A stretch of DNA of 64,000 bases from Brevibacillus ruminantium (GCF_023746555.1 NZ_CP098755.1:3794501-3858500); one strand, 5' to 3'; positions 33,014 through 42,283 are shown, counted from the stretch's first letter. Program-made: numbers and translations. Notes: a model not told the origin generated them from the sequence alone.

Positions 33014-34774
33014 TTACTTCTTCTTCTTGTCAGACGTATAGTCACGTTTACGCGGAGCTATCAGAGAAACATCGATATCTTCGTAGTAAATTTCCGGTGC
33101 AGTCGTGTCTGGATTGTATTTCGCCATCGTAGTCTTCATGAAGTTCTCGTCATCGCGCTCTGGGAATTCAGGCTTGTAGTGCGCGCCGCGGCTCTCGTCA
33201 CGCTTCAAAGCGCCAAGCGTAATCACGCGGGAGAGCACCAGCATGTTCCACAGATGACGCGTAAAGGAAGCTCCAGAATTGCTCCATTTGCTCGTATCGT
33301 TGATGTTGATGTTTTTGTAACGCTCCATCAGTTCCTGGATCTTCTCGTCTGTTTTTTGCAGACGGTCATTGTAACGAACAACGGTTACGTTATCCGTCAT
33401 CCACTCGCCCAGTTCCTTGTGGAGGATGTATGCGTTTTCTGTGCCATCCATTTTCAGGATGTTGTCGTATTTTTCTTGATGCTGCGTGGTATAGCCATCG
33501 AACAGTGTAGAAGACAGGTCATCTGCCGATTCATCCAGACCGTTAATGTACTCAATCGCTTTCGGTCCAGCTACCATACCGCCGAAAATCGCGGACAGGA
33601 GGGAGTTGGCACCAAGGCGGTTTGCACCGTGCTGGGAGTAATCGCACTCACCGGCAGCGAACAGGCCAGGGATGTTGGTCATTTGGTTATAGTCTACCCA
33701 CATGCCGCCCATGGAATAGTGAACAGCCGGGAAGATTTTCATCGGTACTTTGCGCGGGTCATCGCCGACGAACTTCTCGTAAATCTCGATGATACCGCCC
33801 AGTTTTACATCCAGCTCTTTTGGATCTTTATGGGACAGGTCAAGATAAACCATGTTCTCGCCATTGATACCCAGCTTCATGTCTACGCACACGTGGAAGA
33901 TTTCACGAGTCGCGATGTCACGCGGAACCAGGTTTCCGTATGCCGGATATTTTTCTTCGAGGAAGTACCATGGTTTCCCGTCTTTGTATGTCCAGACGCG
34001 TCCACCCTCACCGCGGGCAGATTCGGACATCAGACGCAGCTTGTCATCACCAGGGATTGCCGTCGGGTGAATCTGGATCATTTCACCGTTTGCGTAGACC
34101 ACACCCTGCTGGTAAGCAGCAGAAGCAGCGGTACCGGTGTTGATGATCGAGTTGGTCGATTTACCGAAGATGATACCAGGACCGCCTGTCGCCATGATTA
34201 CGGCATCAGCACGGAAGGATTTGATCTCGGACGTACGCATATTTTGCGCGGTAATCCCTTTACAGGTCCCTTTGTCATCAAGAACGGCACCCAGGAAATC
34301 CCAGTATTCATATTTGGTTACAAGACCTTCTGCCTCAAAGCGGCGGACTTGCTCGTCCAGCGCATAGAGAAGCTGTTGTCCTGTGGTTGCACCGGCGAAA
34401 GCGGTACGGTGGTGCTTGGTTCCCCCGAAACGGCGGAAGTCCAAGAGTCCCTCCGGTGTACGGTTAAACATGACGCCCATGCGGTCCAGCATGTAAATAA
34501 TGCCCGGCGCTGCGTCACACATTGCTTTTACTGGCGGTTGGTTTGCCAAAAAGTCTCCGCCGTATACTGTATCGTCAAAGTGCTCCCAAGTGGAGTCGCC
34601 TTCCCCTTTGGTATTAACGGCACCATTGATTCCACCCTGTGCACAAACGGAGTGGGATCGCTTCACCGGAACCAGGGAGAACAGCTCGACGGGAACGCCT
34701 TTTTCTGCTGCTTTAATGGTAGCCATCAAGCCGGCCAAGCCACCACCGACAATGATCAGTTTACCTTTTGCCAT
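33014..34774 (-). CDS. sdhA: Succinate dehydrogenase flavoprotein subunit
   Basis: This 586-residue catalytic subunit oxidises succinate to fumarate. The FAD-binding start is LIIVGGGLAGLMATIKAAEKG; the covalent-flavin region contains RSHSVCAQGGINGAVNTKGE; the active-site segments include MGGMWVDYNQMTNIPGLFAAGECDYSQHGANRLGANSLL in the usual order. Length fits B. subtilis SdhA. It lies 18 bp after sdhC with GGGGGAC upstream. A long antisense frame covers most of the gene but is a codon-bias shadow. Confidence 0.96.
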   Translation of the reverse strand: MAKGKLIIVGGGLAGLMATIKAAEKGVPVELFSLVPVKRSHSVCAQGGINGAVNTKGEGDSTWEHFDDTVYGGDFLANQPPVKAMCDAAPGIIYMLDRMGVMFNRTPEGLLDFRRFGGTKHHRTAFAGATTGQQLLYALDEQVRRFEAEGLVTKYEYWDFLGAVLDDKGTCKGITAQNMRTSEIKSFRADAVIMATGGPGIIFGKSTNSIINTGTAASAAYQQGVVYANGEMIQIHPTAIPGDDKLRLMSESARGEGGRVWTYKDGKPWYFLEEKYPAYGNLVPRDIATREIFHVCVDMKLGINGENMVYLDLSHKDPKELDVKLGGIIEIYEKFVGDDPRKVPMKIFPAVHYSMGGMWVDYNQMTNIPGLFAAGECDYSQHGANRLGANSLLSAIFGGMVAGPKAIEYINGLDESADDLSSTLFDGYTTQHQEKYDNILKMDGTENAYILHKELGEWMTDNVTVVRYNDRLQKTDEKIQELMERYKNININDTSKWSNSGASFTRHLWNMLVLSRVITLGALKRDESRGAHYKPEFPERDDENFMKTTMAKYNPDTTAPEIYYEDIDVSLIAPRKRDYTSDKKKK

Positions 34775-34792
34775 GTATGAGTCCCCCTATCC

Positions 34793-35404
34793 CTATTGAA
34801 TGAACGCTGCCATCGCACTCAGGCCAATAAACGAAACGATTACAAAAATCCCCATCGTTACGTAAGTGGCAATGCGCTGGGAACGCGGGCCAACCGTAAT
34901 TCCCCAGTGAACGAGGAATGACCAGATTCCGTTGGAAAAGTGGAAAACGGTGCTGAGAATCCCGATTGCATAAAATATGACCATCACCGGGCTGCTCAGG
35001 ATGTTAGCCATCATGTCATAGTTGACTTCGGCACCCATCGCCTTGGGAATGCGAGTTTCAAATACGTGCCAAGCGATAAAAATAAGTGTGATAATACCTG
35101 TCAGTCGCTGCCACAGGAACATCTGATTCCGGAAGTAACCGAAGTTTCCTACATTGTGCTTTGCTTGAAAAGCGATGTAGATCCCGTACACAGCGTGAAA
35201 CAGGATGGGAATGTAGATGAAGACAAATTCCAAGACGAGCAAAAACGGAACATTTTCAATCAAGCCTACGACTTCATTGAACGCTTCCGGGCCTCGGGTT
35301 GCCTGATAGTTTGCTGTTAGGTGAAACAGTAGAAACAGCCCGACTGGGAACAAACCGAGTAAAGAATGCAGCTTGTGACTCAAAAAGCTATGGCCTTTCG
35401 CCAT
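34793..35404 (-). CDS. sdhC: Succinate dehydrogenase cytochrome b558 subunit
   Basis: This 203-residue membrane anchor binds two b-type hemes and menaquinone in Bacillus-type complexes. Five helices are visible, with heme-ligand histidines in SHKLHSLLGLFPVGLFLLFHL, PILFHAVYGIYI, IIFIAWHVFETR-like and VFHFSNGIWSFLVHWG regions. It starts at 35404 with AAAGGGGGACC upstream. It is the first gene of the operon, behind a good sigmaA promoter and a leader of about 160 nt. Confidence 0.95.
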   Translation of the reverse strand: MAKGHSFLSHKLHSLLGLFPVGLFLLFHLTANYQATRGPEAFNEVVGLIENVPFLLVLEFVFIYIPILFHAVYGIYIAFQAKHNVGNFGYFRNQMFLWQRLTGIITLIFIAWHVFETRIPKAMGAEVNYDMMANILSSPVMVIFYAIGILSTVFHFSNGIWSFLVHWGITVGPRSQRIATYVTMGIFVIVSFIGLSAMAAFIQ

Positions 35405-35573
35405 ACAATGGTCCCCCTTTCAATTATATGTCGCGTCCTTTTCTTAGAGCTTTTCCCCACTATCCTAACCCATTGCCAGCAGGGTTACACATAAGCGAAG
35501 GTGACTACTCCCATTGCGTGGCAGATTGTGTCGGAAAACGGAAAAAAGTTGGGCAAAACTTTGACCAAAACCA

Positions 35574-35602
35574 ATTGTACTCCTGTACGTATGGAGCGTC
35601 AA
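35574..35602 (-). promoter_or_regulatory. SigmaA promoter of sdhCAB
   Basis: On the minus strand TTGACG (35597-35602) and TACAAT (35574-35579) are separated by 17 bp. Transcription would begin near 35566, leaving a leader of about 160 nt in which I see no known riboswitch. Between this promoter and yslB (35603-35813) the sequence is AT-rich with no recognised element. Confidence 0.75.
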
Positions 35603-35813
35603 GCCAGTGAATAGACTTATTCTATTTTTGGAATGGACTAAAAAAAACACTATTTTTCTATCATTCTGTCATAAGTAGTCTTTCTTTCTCATAATCTTTT
35701 AACAAATCAACCAATCAGACAGCAGTCCCAGCAGAGCGGCGCGCATGCGTAAATATTTGGCCGTGGTCACTGGACAAGCTCTCCGCTCTCTGCAGGACAA
35801 AGGAGGCATCCGC

Positions 35814-36257
35814 ATGAAACAAGAACAACTGGAAGCCCTGCTTTCCGTTCCCGTGATATCTGATATCGAGCGGATTCACATGCCCTATCTGGGCTATCAT
35901 CTCTTCCGCGAACGCCTGACGCAAACCATGCTGGGCGAAAGTGAGCAGGCCATCCTGCACTGGCTGGGGAAGGACATCGGGCGGAAAATACCGATTCAAT
36001 CGGCAACCGGTATGGTGATGCCCTTTATCAGGCTGGGATTGGGCCAGCTGGATGTCTTGGAAGAGGGAGCCCGGCAGTATCGCTACCGCTTGACCCACTC
36101 GATTTTTCGTTATATGTCGACGGAGCGAAAACTGAGATCGCTGGCGCTCGAATGCGGGATACTTGCGGGCGCTTTTGAAAACTGGCTGGGCAAAGAGGCG
36201 GAGGTGCGGATGGAAGTAGAGGAAAAGGGGAGTGTCCTGATCACATTGACCCCCTGA
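35814..36257 (+). CDS. yslB: YslB-family protein (DUF2507)
   Basis: This 147-residue protein matches YslB in length and neighbourhood (sdhC-yslB-lysC-uvrC in B. subtilis). It begins MKQEQLEALLSVPVISDIER and contains GYHLFRERLTQTMLGESEQAILHW in two segments and ECGILAGAFENWLG near the end. The fold resembles the 4-vinyl-reductase-like/ V4R-type small ligand domains. Function is unknown. AAAGGAGG lies 6 nt before the ATG at 35814; an earlier ATG at 35745 lacks a ribosome site. It is convergent with lysC. Confidence 0.85.
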   Translation: MKQEQLEALLSVPVISDIERIHMPYLGYHLFRERLTQTMLGESEQAILHWLGKDIGRKIPIQSATGMVMPFIRLGLGQLDVLEEGARQYRYRLTHSIFRYMSTERKLRSLALECGILAGAFENWLGKEAEVRMEVEEKGSVLITLTP

Positions 36258-36325
36258 CCTGGCGTTCCATCTATCCATCTATATGAGCAGCAGTTGGCAA
36301 AAGCAACTCTCACTGCACATGGATA

Positions 36326-36353
36326 CCCCCCTCTTCCATAATGAAAAGGGGGG
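36326..36353. terminator. Hairpin between convergent yslB and lysC
   Basis: CCCCCCTCTTC and GAAAAGGGGGG pair with one mismatch around CATAAT. Neither side has a proper T-run, so termination by this hairpin alone is uncertain. Confidence 0.4.
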
Positions 36354-36366
36354 AGAGCAGCCCAAA

Positions 36367-37608
36367 TCAGGCTTTATGAACAACAGCCAAAGTGCTCGTA
36401 TCCAGTCCGTACGCGGTATGCAGGCTGCGTACTGCCAGATCAGCCAGCGCGGCAGGAACGACGCACGACACCTTAATATCTGATGTCGAGACCATTTTGA
36501 TCGTGATCTCCTGTTCGGCCAGCACGCGGAACATCTCGGCGGCAACCCCTGGGTTGTTCACCATGCCCGCTCCCACGATAGATACCTTGGTCAGTCCTTC
36601 CTCGTAGTCCACTTTGTCAAAGCCAAGCTCAGTCTGATTGGCCGCCAAAGTGTTCAAAGCTTTTTGCAGGTCGCTTCCGGCGACGGTGAACGAGATGTTC
36701 GTCACGTCAGCGTCATAGGAGCTTTGGATAATAATATCCACGTTTACCTGATTGTCTGCCAGCGTATTGAAGAGGCGTGACAAGGTTCCTACGCGTGCCG
36801 GCATGCCTACAACCGTCACTTTTGCCACATCTTCATCATGGGCAACCCCGCTAACTACTCTTCCTGTTTCCATGTTGGCTACCTCCTCTACGTACGTACC
36901 TTCTTCTGTCGAAAAGCTGGAGCGGACGACAAGCCGCACTTTATATTTTTTGGCTGCTTCCACGGAGCGGGGATGCAGGACACCCGCCCCCAGATTAGCC
37001 AGTTCAAGCATTTCATCATATGAGATGCTGTCCAGCTTTTGCGCCGCCGGAACGACGCGCGGGTCAGCCGTATAGACCCCAGCCACATCGGTGCAGATTT
37101 CGCACCAATCTGCTTGCAGTCCCGCGGCCAGTGCAACGGCTGAGGTGTCCGAGCCACCGCGTCCCAGTGTTGTCACTTCCCCTTCGTCACTGATCCCTTG
37201 GAACCCGGCTACGATCACAACCCGGCCCCTCGCCAGTTCTTTCTGGATGCGCTCCGCCTGAACCTCTTTGATCCGCGCCCGGCCATGGATCGATTCTGTC
37301 ACAACTCCTGCCTGCCAGCCCGTCAGAGAAATGGCGTCATACCCGCGCTGATGCAGCGCCATCGCCAGGAGGGAAATTGACACCTGTTCTCCGGTTGCCA
37401 GCAGCATATCCATCTCGCGCTCTGATGGATACGGAGATATCTGTTTCGCCATGTCTACCAGAACATCTGTCGATTTGCCCATCGCGGAGACGACGATCAC
37501 CATATCATGACCCGCTTCTTTATATTCAACAATCCGATCTGCCACTTTAAAAATACGCTCAACAGTTCCAACGGAGGTGCCTCCGTATTTTTGCACGACC
37601 AACCCCAT
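36367..37608 (-). CDS. lysC: Aspartate kinase, lysine-riboswitch controlled
   Basis: This 413-residue aspartokinase makes aspartyl phosphate, the first step to lysine, diaminopimelate and threonine. It begins MGLVVQKYGGTSVGTVERI; further kinase-site segments are TTLGRGGSDTSAVALAAGL and EICTDVAGVYTADPRVV. Two C-terminal ACT domains follow (VTVVGMPARVGTLSRLFNTL; VSIVGAGMVNNPGVAAEMF), as in lysine-sensitive AKII. Start ATG at 37608 follows AAGGGAGAG; upstream in-frame codons belong to the leader. Expression is under an L-box at 37712-38072. The next gene upstream is uvrC. Confidence 0.95.
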   Translation of the reverse strand: MGLVVQKYGGTSVGTVERIFKVADRIVEYKEAGHDMVIVVSAMGKSTDVLVDMAKQISPYPSEREMDMLLATGEQVSISLLAMALHQRGYDAISLTGWQAGVVTESIHGRARIKEVQAERIQKELARGRVVIVAGFQGISDEGEVTTLGRGGSDTSAVALAAGLQADWCEICTDVAGVYTADPRVVPAAQKLDSISYDEMLELANLGAGVLHPRSVEAAKKYKVRLVVRSSFSTEEGTYVEEVANMETGRVVSGVAHDEDVAKVTVVGMPARVGTLSRLFNTLADNQVNVDIIIQSSYDADVTNISFTVAGSDLQKALNTLAANQTELGFDKVDYEEGLTKVSIVGAGMVNNPGVAAEMFRVLAEQEITIKMVSTSDIKVSCVVPAALADLAVRSLHTAYGLDTSTLAVVHKA

Positions 37609-37711
37609 GCGGCTTCTCTCCCTTTTCCTAAAAGACGGTTGTCTCTCTTCGATAATGTGTCCGATAATGCGTCCATCGAACAAACGCCATTCATGTATCA
37701 GTTTTCCTATT

Positions 37712-37748
37712 AAAAAAGCAACGACGAGGATATAACCTGCCGTTGCCT
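37712..37748 (-). terminator. Terminator of the lysC riboswitch
   Basis: On the minus strand GCAACG...CGTTGC with an inner AGG/CCT helix is followed by TTTTTT. It lies about 105 nt after the L-box aptamer and 104 nt before lysC, so it is the expression platform. Confidence 0.85.
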
Positions 37749-37853
37749 ATTCATCCGTAGACAATATCGGTTCCTCCTTCCCTGGACTACGCGAGCCGAA
37801 GCTGGCTTGGACATGACAGGACATACCCTGTCTCAAAAGCACGCTGCAGGCTC

Positions 37854-38039
37854 GTGAGATAGCTCTCCATCTGACAGTAGGGGATACTGCACAGATGACA
37901 GTCCTGTATTTGTTCAACACAGGCCCAGCACGAAAGAGAGCGGGTCTCTCTTTGTACTTCGGCGAATCCCCCTTTCCACTGCCCGTCAGCGATGCCCGAT
38001 CTCAGGGAGGTACTCATGGTTTTCGCGCCTCTACCTCAC
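37854..38039 (-). ncRNA. Lysine riboswitch (L-box) aptamer in the lysC leader
   Basis: The minus strand has the L-box landmarks in order: AGGTAGAGGCGCG near 38035, the AAAGGGGGATTCGCCGAAGTA core, GCTGGGCCTGTGTTGAACAA, and GGAGAGCTATCTCACG. The P1 helix pairs GTGAGGTAG (38031-38039) with CTATCTCAC (37854-37862). All match the B. subtilis lysC leader in order and spacing. When lysine binds, the downstream terminator at 37712-37748 should form and stop transcription. A Cys-rich open frame crossing the aptamer (37787-38017) is an artefact of this RNA. Confidence 0.92.
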
Positions 38040-38078
38040 TCCATAAGGGAAGTGAGGCTACTATTCTGTTTGAAAGGG

Positions 38079-38107
38079 ATTATAACACGCATGCTCCTGG
38101 TGTTCAA
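38079..38107 (-). promoter_or_regulatory. SigmaA promoter of the lysC leader
   Basis: On the minus strand TTGAAC (38102-38107) and TATAAT (38079-38084) are 17 bp apart. Transcription would start near 38072, about 33 nt before the L-box P1 helix. Confidence 0.8.
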
Positions 38108-38126
38108 ATAGTATTTTGAAGATTCG

Positions 38127-39908
38127 CTACGTATCCAGACCCCTGAGGTGAGCAAGTATCTCCCGGGCCAGCTTGTCTCCAATCCCCACCTGACGGAAAT
38201 CCTCCACAGTGGCCTCCTTCATTTTTTTCAGAGAGCCAAAATGCTGGAACAGAAGCTTGCGCCGTTTCTCTCCGATGCCGGGAATCTCGTCCAGTTGGGA
38301 AGAGAGGAGTGTCTTGGTGCGGGATTGCCGGTGAAAGGTGATGGCAAAGCGGTGCACCTCATCCTGCACGCGCTGGAGCAGGTAAAATTCGTAGCTGTCC
38401 CGCCTAAGCTCAACCGGCTCAGGAGGATTTCCATAAAGAAGCTGGGCCGTCTTGTGCTTGTCATCTTTCGCCAGACCGCATACCGGGATATAGAGCCCCA
38501 GCTCATTTTCCAGCACGTCCATGGCCGCACTGATCTGCCCTTTTCCGCCGTCGATGACAATCAGGTCGGGGAGTGGCTGGTCTTCTTTCAACAGGCGGGT
38601 GTACCGGCGGCGCACGACTTCGCGCATCGATCCGTAATCATCCGGCCCCTCGACGCTCTTGATCTTGAATTTCCGATACTCTTTTTTGTCCGGCCGACCA
38701 TCCGTAAAGACAACCATCGCCGAAACTGGCTCTGTTCCCTGGATGTTGGAGTTGTCAAACGCTTCGATCCGGTGCGGGGTGCCAATGCCGAGAATATGGC
38801 CCAGATTGTGAACAGCCTGGATTGTCCGGGCATCGTCCTTGGACATGAGCGCAAATTTCTCCTCTAGGGCAATCCGCGCATTTTCATTGGCCATTTGCAC
38901 CAGTTCGCGCTTCTTGCCCCGTTTGGGCGCATGCACCTTGATGCCGAGCCATTCGGCCAACAGCTCCGGATCGCTTTCCTCCGGCAGAAGAATTTCCCGC
39001 GGTAGCACACTTTGCTTATCGTAGTAGAACTGGCTGACATAGGACATGAAATCCTCTTTCTCGCCGCCGTAATAGGGGAAGGAGGTCGTATCACGTTCGA
39101 TCATTTTGCCCTGTCTCATGTAAAAGACCTGTACGCACATCCAGCCTTTTTCCACCGAGTAGCCGATGATATCCCGATCCACTGTATCGGTCAAAGTGAT
39201 CTTTTGCTTTTCCATGACCGCCTCGATACTGCGAATCTGATCACGGTATTCCTTGGCCCGCTCAAACTCCATGTTTTCGGCTGCGAGCTGCATCTTTTCT
39301 GTCAGCTGCTTTTTCATCTCTTCGTGTCCGCCGTCGAGAAAACGGGCGATCTCTTCCACGATCCGCTGGTTCTCTTCCGCCTCTACCTCGTAGACACAGG
39401 GAGCCAGGCACTGTCCCAAATGGTAGTACAGGCAAACCTGTTTGGGCATGGTTTTGCATTTGCGCAGCGGATAGAGCCTATCGAGCAGTTTTTTTACCTC
39501 GGAGGCTGCACCTGAGTTGGGATAGGGACCAAAGTAACGGGCTTTGTCCTTCAGCACCTTTCGCGTGATCTCCAGACGCGGCTGCTTTTCGTTGGTAATT
39601 TTAATGTAGGGATAGGTCTTGTCGTCCATCAGCCGGACGTTGTAGCGCGGGTTGTGCTTTTTGATCAGATTGCACTCCAGAATCAGCGCTTCGATCGCCG
39701 AAGAAACGACAATATATTCAAAGTCGGCAATTTCACTGACCAAAAGCTGCGTTTTCCCGTCATGACTGCCTGTAAAATAGGAGCGAACACGGTTCTTCAG
39801 CACTTTGGCCTTGCCCACGTAAATAATTTCGCCCTCTTTGTTTTTCATCAGGTAGCAGCCCGGTTTTTCCGGCAGGACGGCTAGCTTGTCTTTCAAGGAG
39901 CTGTGCAA
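38127..39908 (-). CDS. uvrC: Excinuclease ABC subunit C
   Basis: This 593-residue nuclease makes both incisions in nucleotide excision repair. The N-terminal GIY-YIG domain begins [21 protein letters not shown]; the UvrB-binding UVR helix pair lies near residue 200 ([20 protein letters not shown]); the RNase H-like nuclease region has [20 protein letters not shown] and [11 protein letters not shown]; two helix-hairpin-helix motifs end the protein ([15 protein letters not shown]). The start is TTG at 39908, with GGGGGAG 5 nt upstream; alignment with known UvrC supports it. Confidence 0.96.
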   Translation of the reverse strand: MHSSLKDKLAVLPEKPGCYLMKNKEGEIIYVGKAKVLKNRVRSYFTGSHDGKTQLLVSEIADFEYIVVSSAIEALILECNLIKKHNPRYNVRLMDDKTYPYIKITNEKQPRLEITRKVLKDKARYFGPYPNSGAASEVKKLLDRLYPLRKCKTMPKQVCLYYHLGQCLAPCVYEVEAEENQRIVEEIARFLDGGHEEMKKQLTEKMQLAAENMEFERAKEYRDQIRSIEAVMEKQKITLTDTVDRDIIGYSVEKGWMCVQVFYMRQGKMIERDTTSFPYYGGEKEDFMSYVSQFYYDKQSVLPREILLPEESDPELLAEWLGIKVHAPKRGKKRELVQMANENARIALEEKFALMSKDDARTIQAVHNLGHILGIGTPHRIEAFDNSNIQGTEPVSAMVVFTDGRPDKKEYRKFKIKSVEGPDDYGSMREVVRRRYTRLLKEDQPLPDLIVIDGGKGQISAAMDVLENELGLYIPVCGLAKDDKHKTAQLLYGNPPEPVELRRDSYEFYLLQRVQDEVHRFAITFHRQSRTKTLLSSQLDEIPGIGEKRRKLLFQHFGSLKKMKEATVEDFRQVGIGDKLAREILAHLRGLDT

Positions 39909-40032
39909 GGCTGCTCCCCCCTTCTTGATGACTGTTCTTTCTCTTGCTCTGTGGTGACGGTTCCCTGTCTTTCAACTGCAGGGATGGTCCCTTGTCTTCA
40001 ATCGCTTGGATCATCCGGCCGAGTTCGTTGCA

Positions 40033-40287
40033 TTATCGTCCTCTTTCGGTCGTGAGCGGCTGTTCCAGCGTATAAAGCTCATCCTCCAGGGCGTTTACAC
40101 GATCCATGACAAGCACGCGGCAATCATCCACCGCCTGATTGTACACGATGGGACCGATTGTCTTTAAAAAGAAATCGAGTATTTGCTCCGAGGCCAAATG
40201 TCCCAATTCTTCGCCCCGCTCCTCCTGAAAATATTGCTGGATTTGACTGATGACGTACTCACGTTGTTCGCGTGGAAATTTTTTCAT
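40033..40287 (-). CDS. DUF2164-family protein
   Basis: This 84-residue protein fits DUF2164, small Firmicute/Proteobacterial proteins of unknown function, with FPREQREYVISQIQQYFQEE at the start and LDFFLKTIGPIVYNQAVDD in the middle. I use the second ATG at 40287 because AGGAG is 8 nt from it and only 2 nt from the first at 40293. It lies 124 bp upstream of uvrC in the same direction. The gap contains no terminator, so co-transcription with uvrC is likely. A repair link is possible but not shown. Confidence 0.8.
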   Translation of the reverse strand: MKKFPREQREYVISQIQQYFQEERGEELGHLASEQILDFFLKTIGPIVYNQAVDDCRVLVMDRVNALEDELYTLEQPLTTERGR

Positions 40288-40438
40288 TTTCATTTCTCCT
40301 AACCCCTTCCCGATTGTCCGTAAACGAATGGTTTGTACAAGCCTCTCACGTTTTCCGGCACAGACCTGCGGTGACTGGTTTGATCGAGAATTCGTACCGT
40401 TCTTTATCGCTTCTCCTGACCTGATCAGACAGTCGCGA

Positions 40439-40450
40439 GAATATACGTTC
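40439..40450. promoter_or_regulatory. LexA-like half-match box upstream of the DUF2164-uvrC genes
   Basis: GAATATACGTTC differs by one base from the Firmicute LexA core GAACNNNNGTTC. It lies about 150 bp before the DUF2164 start. uvrC would be a sensible SOS target, but one mismatch in the core makes this weak. From 40451 to 40601 I see no gene or element. Confidence 0.3.
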
Positions 40451-40601
40451 TATCCTTCATGTTAACATGTTTTAGGAAAAAACTCGACGGAATCTGTCTC
40501 CATTTGTTAAGCTCCCGCGTCGGAAGGAAGCATGGTTAGCTGTCTAAAAAGGGCTTCACGGTGCAGGCCCGAAACGAAGCCGGAAAGAGAAAAAAGTGCG
40601 T

Positions 40602-40635
40602 AAAAAAAGCAGCACCCGCATAAAGCGAATGCTGC
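40602..40635 (-). terminator. Intrinsic terminator of trxA
   Basis: On the minus strand GCAGCA and TGCTGC enclose a loop and are followed by TTTTTTTA, about 30 bp after the trxA stop codon. Confidence 0.8.
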
Positions 40636-40663
40636 CTTCGTCCTTCGAATCTGGCTTTTAGTC

Positions 40664-40981
40664 TTACAGGTGTTTGCCGACTGTGCCCATGAGCGCTTCT
40701 TTTGGTTGGAAGCCGATCACTTTATCCACAGGTTGACCGTCTTTGAATACGATCAGGGTAGGGATGGACATGACGCCAAAACGTCCTGCAGATTCCGGAT
40801 TGTCATCGACGTTTACTTTGACGATTTTGAGCTTGCTGCCCACTTCACTGTCGATTTGTTCCAGTACAGGTGCGATCATTTTGCAAGGGCCGCACCAAGG
40901 AGCCCAGAAGTCAACCAGGACAGTTCCGCCTTGCTCAACTTCCTGGGAAAAGGTCTGATCGGTTGCATTTACGATAGCCAT
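40664..40981 (-). CDS. trxA: Thioredoxin
   Basis: This 105-residue thioredoxin reduces protein disulfides in the cytoplasm. The active site is Cys30/Cys33 in VDFWAPWCGPCKM, and the cis-proline lies in VMSIPTLIVFKDG. The length is standard. ATG at 40981 follows AAGGAGG at 9 nt; a longer frame upstream has no ribosome site. In B. subtilis trxA lies next to etfA. Here about 3.2 kb of accessory DNA separates them. Confidence 0.96.
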   Translation of the reverse strand: MAIVNATDQTFSQEVEQGGTVLVDFWAPWCGPCKMIAPVLEQIDSEVGSKLKIVKVNVDDNPESAGRFGVMSIPTLIVFKDGQPVDKVIGFQPKEALMGTVGKHL

Positions 40982-41032
40982 GGAAAAAAACCTCCTTATA
41001 TTCGTTACGGAAAAAGGTTCCACACGCCACTC

Positions 41033-41061
41033 AGTATACCATCCTCTGAAAAAATTGACTA
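41033..41061 (-). promoter_or_regulatory. Candidate sigmaA promoter of trxA
   Basis: On the minus strand TAGTCA (41056-41061) and TATACT (41033-41038) are 17 bp apart, about 50 bp upstream of the trxA start. Both hexamers are imperfect. A TTGACA further upstream has no matching -10. Confidence 0.45.
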
Positions 41062-41265
41062 CGCTCGGCGACACTTTATGCCATGTCAACGTATATTGTG
41101 TCCGAATAGGCTGTTCCTATTTGCAGTTTTTTTGTTCCGATCTGCTTGTGACCTATTCGTGCTTTGTAAAGCCTATTCTTGATTTGGTGTTGTTCGGGGC
41201 AATATTTTATGTTTCTGCTTAGTACTTAGTTACGAATATAGGAACGTTTCTGCGGGGCTGCAGTG

Positions 41266-41466
41266 AGAAGAAGCATGTTCCCCTGCTCGGCTCCGTTCTC
41301 CGCCCTGCATAGGATGTTTCACTGTCCGCTCCACAGCGGCTGGCGGGGGTCCGCAAAAGCAGCACTGCTTCGCGGTCATCCCAAGGTTGCGCCCCTCTTT
41401 CCCGCCATCCGCTGCTCCGCTAAGCCGGGCTCCGCAAGTCGCTCCGCAGGGGAACATGCTTCTTCT
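41266..41466 (+). repeat. MITE-like structured repeat, copy 1 (201 bp)
   Basis: The element is bounded by perfect 21-bp terminal inverted repeats (41266-41286 and 41446-41466). Inside, 41334-41347 pairs with 41401-41414 at 13 of 14 positions, and a smaller CGCAA/TTGCG helix encloses an AAGCAG-CA-CTGCTT hairpin. A second copy lies inverted at 43888-44086. The two share an almost identical core (CGCAAAAGCAGCA to GGTTGCGC). No target duplication was found. Open frames across it on both strands look incidental. There is no transposase inside, so mobility would need one in trans. Confidence 0.88.
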
Positions 41467-41623
41467 TGATCCGTTTTGGTGTTTACAGGTTTAAAAGAAA
41501 AGATAAAAAAGTCAGTGATTCAGTGAATTTGAAGGTAACTGATTTTAAGATAAGCATCAGGGGAAACGTTTGTGATTGTTCATCACGAGGTTCCGTCTTA
41601 TGTCGAATCCAGTTTTTACTTTC

Positions 41624-42283
41624 TTATTCACTTTTATCCCAAACCTTGGGATTATCAATCGTCAAATTCTCTCCGCGCGTTAGGAAATCATAACTATCCT
41701 TTGCACCAGTATACCAATCAACAATGACTAACTTACCGTTTACATTACGTACGAGAAATTCAGTGACTTCACCATAACTACCTACACTTTTAATAATTTC
41801 CACAGGTAATTTTAAATAGAGAAACCCTCCATCCTCATTATTAGTAAACTCCGCTTCCCAAGCGCCAATAACAATATCCTGCACCGAATTTTCAGTTACA
41901 TTTTTATACACGTCATATTGGGATAGAATCTTCTTTAGCGTATACTGTTTCAGGTTATCGTTTTCGATAAACGCATCCAGTTCAATATTCGTGCCATTCC
42001 AGACAGCTTTATAATAGTCAGTCAATGCATTCACACACATCTCATAAGCTGTTTCAATATCAGACTCAGATAGTACACTTTCATTTTTGGCTAAATAATC
42101 GGGGGAATTTTGTCGTTCATTCTGTTCCGTGCTGGGCGAAATTTCTGTGTTTAACACACTATCTTTCCCGCTATCTTCCGTGACTACATGCGTGTTTTTC
42201 TCGTCAACATTAGTAGTATCCTTAACACAAGAAACTAAAAAGATGATTGAAATGATGGAAGTGATCAAAAGTAAGCTTCTCAT
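41624..42283 (-). CDS. Hypothetical lipoprotein, AT-rich
   Basis: This is a 219-residue protein with a lipoprotein signal (MRSLLLITSIISIIFLVSC, lipobox LVSC). A Thr/Asn/Ser/Glu-rich linker to about residue 70 is followed by a globular part (ESDIETAYEMCVNALTDYY; EFLVRNVNGKLVIVDWYTGA) resembling NTF2-like small domains. I do not recognise the family. It is much richer in A and T than its neighbours, which points to horizontal origin. It sits inside the accessory insert between the first repeat copy and the IS element. No clear promoter or terminator was found. Confidence 0.72.
   Translation of the reverse strand: MRSLLLITSIISIIFLVSCVKDTTNVDEKNTHVVTEDSGKDSVLNTEISPSTEQNERQNSPDYLAKNESVLSESDIETAYEMCVNALTDYYKAVWNGTNIELDAFIENDNLKQYTLKKILSQYDVYKNVTENSVQDIVIGAWEAEFTNNEDGGFLYLKLPVEIIKSVGSYGEVTEFLVRNVNGKLVIVDWYTGAKDSYDFLTRGENLTIDNPKVWDKSE

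Noticed and set aside
32297-34780. 827-codon open frame antisense to sdhA and sdhB
   Set aside because: It mirrors the codon structure of highly conserved sdh genes, has no ribosome site and resembles no protein.
37787-38017. 76-codon Cys-rich open frame on the minus strand, looking like a zinc-binding protein
   Set aside because: It lies exactly over the lysine riboswitch aptamer, whose conserved RNA landmarks explain the sequence.
39958-40002. Imperfect direct repeats GGTTCCCTGTCTTTCAA and GGTCCCTTGTCTTCAA between DUF2164 and uvrC
   Set aside because: Short and degenerate; no functional pattern.
41263-41469. Open frame through repeat copy 1, with a matching frame in copy 2 (43884-44093, minus)
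   Set aside because: The two translations are alignable (both begin RRSMFPCSAP and end HASS), but stems are conserved by base pairing instead and no ribosome site is present. A microprotein cannot be fully excluded.
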